From CAYWFP01 sp964457365 (lineage in GTDB: Bacteria > Planctomycetota > SZUA-567): a stretch of 25,818 nucleotides of DNA. The translations under genes were made by a program, and so were the position numbers. The stretch's first letter is position 1; each line of letters opens with the position of its first letter. Below, piece by piece: positions 22,060 to 25,818 of the stretch. The DNA is taken from contig CAYWFP010000060.1 of assembly GCA_964457365.1 (NCBI GenBank), positions 1 to 25,818 of the forward strand, in the 5' to 3' direction. The notes under the pieces were generated by a model that saw nothing but the letters and a program-made list of their open reading frames with translations, did not search any database and was not told where the DNA came from.

Positions 22060-24027
22060 TCAGCGTTTCTTCTTCTTTTTCTTCTTGCCGCCATGGGAGA
22101 TGCCGGTACCGGCGGCGGCGGCCTGCGGATCGGCCGCGGCTGGCGCGGGCGCGCCGTCGGCGGCGGCCAGCGGCTGCCGTTTGAGCGCGCGCTTGATGAG
22201 GTAATGTTCGACGAGGGTGTAGCCGCTCTGGACGACGAAGTACAGCACCAGCGCCGAGGGCATGTCGTAGAAGATGAAGACGAAGACGAATGGCATGAAC
22301 TTCATCATCTGCTGCGTCTGCTGCTGCTGCGGGTCGGTGCTCTTGGGCTGGAGGTTCATCTGCAGGATCTGCAGGCCCAGGTAGATCACCGGCAGCAGGT
22401 TGAGGCTGGTCCACTGGAAGTACGGCACCTGCCAGCCGCCGAAGCCGAGGAGGCGGTCGGGCTGCGAGAGGTCGTCGATCCAGAGGAACGCCTGCTGCCG
22501 GATCGGAAAGCCGCGGGCGAAGGCGCCGTAGAGGCTGATGAAGATGGGAAGCTGCAGCAGCATCGGCAGGCAGCCGCCGACGGGGCTGATGCCGTGCTTG
22601 CGGAAGAGCTCCATCTGCGCCTCGCCCTGTTTCTGCCGGTCGTCCTTGTATTTCTCGCGGATCTCCTTCAAGAGCGGCTGGACCAGCTGCATCTTGTGAC
22701 TCGAGGCGAGCCCCTTGCGCGTCAGCGGGTGCAGGCAGGTCTTGACCAGCAGCGTCAGGAGGATGATCGCCAGGCCGTAGTTGCCGACCACGACGGCGAT
22801 GTAGTTGAGGCACTGCAGCAGGAAGCGGCTGATAAAGGCGATGCGCTCGAAGGAGTAGCTGACGAGGTTGCGCAGGCGCGGATCGAAGGCGACGGTTTCG
22901 TCGGCCATGGGCCCGCCATAGAAGGCGTAGTCGTGGCTCAGCGTCTGCCCCGGCGCCACGTCGAAGGCGTTGGTTTCCAGCACCGCCGCGCCGTTCTGCG
23001 GATGCGCGGCCAGCAGCGCCGCGAGCTCTTCCTCGCCGCCGGCGTACGCCTCGCGCACCGCCAGCGGCTTGAACTGCGCCGCCAGCGCCACCTTCGGATC
23101 CTCCAGCACCAGCACCGCGGCGAAGAAGCGGTTGGTCAGGCCCAGCCAGGCGATGTTGGCCTTGTTGTGCTCGAGGCGCTCCTCGTCCTTCAGTTCGCTC
23201 AGCGCCGAGCGCTCGAGCGTGGCCGTCTCCGGTCCGGTCAACTCGCCGCTGACGCCCATGAGCTGGGTCCAGCGGCTGGCCCAGATGCCGCGGCCGATCT
23301 GGTCGGGGACGATGCCGGCGATGCCGACGAGGGTGTAGCTCAGGTCGCGCTCCTGCTCGGCCAGATTGCGCAGTTGCAGGCGCAGGCGGAAGCCGTACCG
23401 GTTCCGCGGCTCGCTTCCGCGGCGGTCGACGCCGAAGTCGTAGATCTTGCGGATGCGCCACGCGGCGACGGTGGCCTGGAAGACCAGCTCGTCCCCGTCG
23501 TTGCGCGGCGCCTTTTCCTCCAGATGCATCCAGCGCGGCGCGCTCAGCAGGTGGTAGTCGATGTCACGCAGGCGGACGGGCTTGTCCTTGCCGCTGCCGA
23601 GGCGGTCGAGAACGAGGCTGAGTCGGCCGGGCTCGAGTTCGTCCAGCAGCACCAGCTCGCGCTTGTGCGCGGGGGTGATGTAGTAATTGGGCAGAACGAA
23701 ACGTCGCAGCGCCGCGCCGCGGGTGGTGAACTCGGCGATGTAGTCGATTTCCCCGTCGGCGTCGACGTCGCGGGCGACGCGGATATCGGCGATGGCGCGC
23801 GCGGGCGTCTCGGGCGCGGGCGGCGGCTCGGCCTCCTCCGGCGGCTCGGCGATCTCGCCGTTCTCGTCGTACGCCTCATCAGGGATGTCGTCGGATTGCT
23901 CCCGCGCGGTCTCCACGTCCTCGGCCGGGGGCTTCGACGGGGCCGGGCGGAACCACTGCAACATGATCCACAGCGTCAGGAAGATGGCGAAGAAGAGCAG
24001 CGTCTGCTGCGCGGTGTCTTTTTTCAA
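22060..24027 (-). CDS. yidC: Membrane protein insertase YidC
   Basis: 655 residues. It inserts inner-membrane proteins alone or with SecYEG. TM1 at about 7-26 (LLFFAIFLTLWIMLQWF), an acidic/Pro-rich stretch (30-75), a large periplasmic beta domain (about 80-350) and the conserved five-helix core from about 391 (NYGLAIILLTLLVKTCLHPL, VGGCLPMLLQLPIFISLYGA, MMKFMPFVFVFIFYDMPSAL). The groove residue that is Arg in E. coli is Lys429, as in many bacteria. The tail ends in a run of Lys (GGKKKKKKKR), which can serve ribosome contact. The start is TTG at 24027: no other start precedes it before a stop in frame, and TM1 begins at once, so a later Met would cut the helix. It sits 1 bp after the yidD stop. 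Confidence 0.95.
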   Translation of the reverse strand: MKKDTAQQTLLFFAIFLTLWIMLQWFRPAPSKPPAEDVETAREQSDDIPDEAYDENGEIAEPPEEAEPPPAPETPARAIADIRVARDVDADGEIDYIAEFTTRGAALRRFVLPNYYITPAHKRELVLLDELEPGRLSLVLDRLGSGKDKPVRLRDIDYHLLSAPRWMHLEEKAPRNDGDELVFQATVAAWRIRKIYDFGVDRRGSEPRNRYGFRLRLQLRNLAEQERDLSYTLVGIAGIVPDQIGRGIWASRWTQLMGVSGELTGPETATLERSALSELKDEERLEHNKANIAWLGLTNRFFAAVLVLEDPKVALAAQFKPLAVREAYAGGEEELAALLAAHPQNGAAVLETNAFDVAPGQTLSHDYAFYGGPMADETVAFDPRLRNLVSYSFERIAFISRFLLQCLNYIAVVVGNYGLAIILLTLLVKTCLHPLTRKGLASSHKMQLVQPLLKEIREKYKDDRQKQGEAQMELFRKHGISPVGGCLPMLLQLPIFISLYGAFARGFPIRQQAFLWIDDLSQPDRLLGFGGWQVPYFQWTSLNLLPVIYLGLQILQMNLQPKSTDPQQQQTQQMMKFMPFVFVFIFYDMPSALVLYFVVQSGYTLVEHYLIKRALKRQPLAAADGAPAPAAADPQAAAAGTGISHGGKKKKKKKR

Positions 24028-24028
24028 C

Positions 24029-24310
24029 TCACTCGTCCTGCATCATCTCCGCGGGCGTTTCCGGCGCGGACGTGGTCTTCGGCGGCACCGGGTCGTTCCC
24101 GCCGCGGGCGAACGGGTGGCAGCGGCAGACGCGGGCCAGTCCCATCGCTCCGCCGCGGAACAGCCCGTGCAGCCGGATGGCGTCGATCATGTACTGGCTG
24201 CAACTCGGCTCGTAGATGCACGCCGGCGGCAGCAACCGCGAGAGCGTCATCTGGTAGCCGCGCACCAGCGCGATGGCGAGCCACCCGGGGATGTCGCGCA
24301 GCCGGTTCAT
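24029..24310 (-). CDS. yidD: Membrane protein insertion efficiency factor YidD
   Basis: 93 residues. YidD is a small membrane-associated protein that assists YidC. The signature is intact: LVRGYQMTLSRLLPPACIYE, PSCSQYMIDAIRLHGLFRGG, then CRCHPFARGGNDPVP. An N-terminal amphipathic or hydrophobic stretch (IPGWLAIALVRGY) attaches it to the membrane. ATG 24310 overlaps the rnpA stop (ATGA). The 20 residues after the core are low-complexity and acidic. It lies in the standard rnpA-yidD-yidC order. Confidence 0.95.
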   Translation of the reverse strand: MNRLRDIPGWLAIALVRGYQMTLSRLLPPACIYEPSCSQYMIDAIRLHGLFRGGAMGLARVCRCHPFARGGNDPVPPKTTSAPETPAEMMQDE

Positions 24311-24669
24311 GACCGTGGCTCGATCTGCTCGGTGGCGCGCCGCACCGCCCGCGCGAGGCCCTCGCGCAACGCCTCGAAGTCGGCCTCCAGCACCCCGCGC
24401 CGCGCCAGGAGCAGCAGGTCGTACCCGGCGGGGAACTCCCCCTTGCGGGTACGGAACGCCGCGCGCAGGCGGCGGCGGATGCGGTTGCGCTCGTGCGCCT
24501 TGCCGCTCTTGCGGCCGACGATGACCGCGATGCGCGAATACGCCAGCTCGTTGGGCAGCGCGCGGGCGACGACCAGCGAGCTCTTTCCCACCGCGCCGGC
24601 GGCAAAGAGGGCGTCGATCCGGTCGCGGCCGCGCAAGCGCTCCTGTCTCGCCAGGCCTTCGGGGCGCAC
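24307..24669 (-). CDS. rnpA: Ribonuclease P protein component
   Basis: 120 residues from GTG 24669, chosen because GAGGA lies 7 nt upstream and the resulting length is normal for RnpA. RnpA binds RNase P RNA and helps cut 5' leaders from pre-tRNAs. The RNR motif is intact: GKAHERNRIRRRLRAAFR, preceded by SRIAVIVGRKSGKA and followed by YDLLLLARRGVLEADF. The frame extends much further upstream, past the promoter and into antisense of uvrB, so earlier starts are not credible. rpmH, which normally precedes rnpA, is not found between here and uvrB. Confidence 0.93.
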   Translation of the reverse strand: MRPEGLARQERLRGRDRIDALFAAGAVGKSSLVVARALPNELAYSRIAVIVGRKSGKAHERNRIRRRLRAAFRTRKGEFPAGYDLLLLARRGVLEADFEALREGLARAVRRATEQIEPRS

Positions 24670-24715
24670 GGATCGTTCCTCGCGGCGTCGACCACACGGC
24701 ACTGTAAAAGGACGG

Positions 24716-24744
24716 ATTTTCGACCGGCGGGGCGGCCATGTCAA
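24716..24744 (-). promoter_or_regulatory. Promoter of rnpA-yidD-yidC-mnmE
   Basis: Minus strand: perfect TTGACA (24739-24744), 17-bp spacer, GAAAAT (24716-24721). The leader to the GTG would be about 40 nt. Confidence 0.6.
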
Positions 24745-24783
24745 GGGAAAACGCCGAGACGCCCGTGGCGCAAGGCGTCGGCT

Positions 24784-24812
24784 TTGACAGGTGTGCGGCG
24801 GCGGCGTATACT
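24784..24812 (+). promoter_or_regulatory. Promoter of uvrB
   Basis: Perfect TTGACA (24784-24789), 17-bp spacer, TATACT (24807-24812): the best sigma70-type promoter in the window. Its -35 lies 39 bp from the -35 of the divergent rnpA promoter. No LexA-like box was recognised around it, so SOS control is not evident. The leader is about 64 nt. Confidence 0.75.
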
Positions 24813-24882
24813 GGATCGGTTTATCCGGACGCTTCCGGGCGAGGGGACGAGGCGGCGGAGCGCCGCGCTTGTGGGAGAAGTC

Positions 24883-25818
24883 ATGCCCGAATTCGAACTG
24901 ACCAGCCAATTCGACCCCGCCGGCCAGCAGCCCGAGGCGATCGACCGCCTCGCCGCCGGCGTCGAGGCCGGCAAGCGCGACCAGGTGCTTCTGGGCGTCA
25001 CCGGCTCGGGCAAGACCTTCGTCATGGCCAACCTGATCGCAGCGGTGCAGAAGCCGACGCTGGTGCTCTCGCACAACAAGACGCTGACCGCGCAACTTTT
25101 CAGCGAGTTCCGCCAGTTCTTCCCCGGCAACGCCGTCGAGTACTTCGTCTCCTACTACGACTACTACCAGCCCGAGGCCTACCTGCCGCAGACCGACGTC
25201 TACATCGAGAAGGACGCGGCGATCAACGAGGATCTCGACCGCCTGCGCCTCTCGGCCACCTCGGCGCTCCTGACGCGGCGGGACGTGGTCGTCGTCGCCT
25301 CGGTGAGCTGCATCTACGGTCTCGGCGCGCCCGAGGAGTATTTCCGCGTTTCGCTGGGGCTGCAGGTCGGGGAGTCGATCGAGCGCGAGGCGATGCTGCT
25401 ACGGCTGGTGAAGATGCAGTACCAGCGCAACGACTACGATTTCAAGCGCGGCACCTTCCGCGTCCGCGGCGACGCGGTGGAGGTATGGCCGGCCTACATG
25501 AAGAGCGCCATCCGCGTGGAGTTCTTCGGCGACGAGATCGAGGAGATCCTCGATGTCGACCCGCTCGTCGGCAAGGTCAACGCCCGCTTCAGGCAGATGG
25601 CGATCTTCCCCGCGACCCACTTCGTGCTGGAGGACCACGGCGTCGACGAGGCGTGCGCGGCCATCGAGAACGAGCTCGAGGAGCAGCTCAGGCTTCTGCG
25701 GCGCGAGAACAAACTGCTCGAAGCGCAGCGCCTGGAGAGCCGCACGCGGTACGACCTGGAGATGATCCGCGAGATCGGCTACTGCCAGGGCATCGAGAAC
25801 TACTCGCGCCACTTCGAC
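24883..25818 (+). CDS. uvrB: Excinuclease ABC subunit UvrB (3' end outside window)
   Basis: 312 residues are present from ATG 24883 (GGGAGAAG just upstream); the frame is open at the window edge, and full-length UvrB is near 670. UvrB is the damage-verifying helicase of nucleotide excision repair. Walker A is GVTGSGKT (38-45); the beta-hairpin that clamps DNA is at about 92-111 (YYDYYQPEAYLPQTDVYIEK); motifs LVLSHNKTLTAQLFSEF, VVASVSCIYGLG and GIENYSRHFD follow. HFD stands where HLD is usual. No oddity beyond truncation by the window. Confidence 0.97.
   Translation, partial: MPEFELTSQFDPAGQQPEAIDRLAAGVEAGKRDQVLLGVTGSGKTFVMANLIAAVQKPTLVLSHNKTLTAQLFSEFRQFFPGNAVEYFVSYYDYYQPEAYLPQTDVYIEKDAAINEDLDRLRLSATSALLTRRDVVVVASVSCIYGLGAPEEYFRVSLGLQVGESIEREAMLLRLVKMQYQRNDYDFKRGTFRVRGDAVEVWPAYMKSAIRVEFFGDEIEEILDVDPLVGKVNARFRQMAIFPATHFVLEDHGVDEACAAIENELEEQLRLLRRENKLLEAQRLESRTRYDLEMIREIGYCQGIENYSRHFD

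Overview
The window is a high-GC bacterial chromosome segment with closely packed genes. A Gram-negative cell plan is implied by a YidC with a large periplasmic domain, a LolA-like secreted protein, an HflK/HflC pair and a lipoprotein. The left-handed beta-helix DUF4954 protein, the zinc-ribbon membrane proteins and the overall gene mix would fit the PVC superphylum (Verrucomicrobia/Lentisphaerae/Planctomycetes) or a neighbouring phylum. That placement is inference; no rRNA or marker alignment is available here.

Left part (1-5600): the end of an unknown gene overlaps a stand-alone cation-efflux dimerisation domain. A two-gene unit follows: a FapA (DUF342) protein and a receiver whose phospho-accepting Asp is Glu. 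It converges on a zinc-ribbon receiver with an extreme cysteine content. An RluA-type pseudouridine synthase and the 16S rRNA methyltransferase RsmG are divergent, with start codons that physically overlap. Next is an intergenic stretch of about 550 bp with a 35% GC core (5101-5280) and a faint trace of reverse-transcriptase sequence, then a small secreted-protein gene.

Middle part (5600-13000): hflK-hflC has its own promoter. An L-fucose isomerase family gene lies convergent to it, separated by an array of about four 37-bp tandem repeats. A divergent gene encodes a lipoprotein that fuses Memo and AMMECR1 domains, both with lost signature residues. A single related copy of the 37-bp repeat lies in the next convergent gap, before a third receiver protein (MshEN-like + REC + Cys tail).

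Right part (13200-25818): a lolA-like/ligA operon on the minus strand; a plus-strand operon of two paralogous zinc-ribbon/two-TM proteins and DUF4954, followed by a small secreted protein; the conserved rnpA-yidD-yidC-mnmE operon on the minus strand, without rpmH in front; and uvrB, cut by the window end. rnpA and uvrB are driven by back-to-back sigma70-type promoters of good quality.

Most genes are housekeeping (rRNA modification, DNA ligation and repair, membrane insertion, protease control). The best candidates for undescribed biology are the FapA/pseudo-receiver/Cys-rich receiver group, the zinc-ribbon-TM pair with DUF4954, the degenerate Memo-AMMECR1 lipoprotein, and the hairpin repeat family found in convergent gene gaps.
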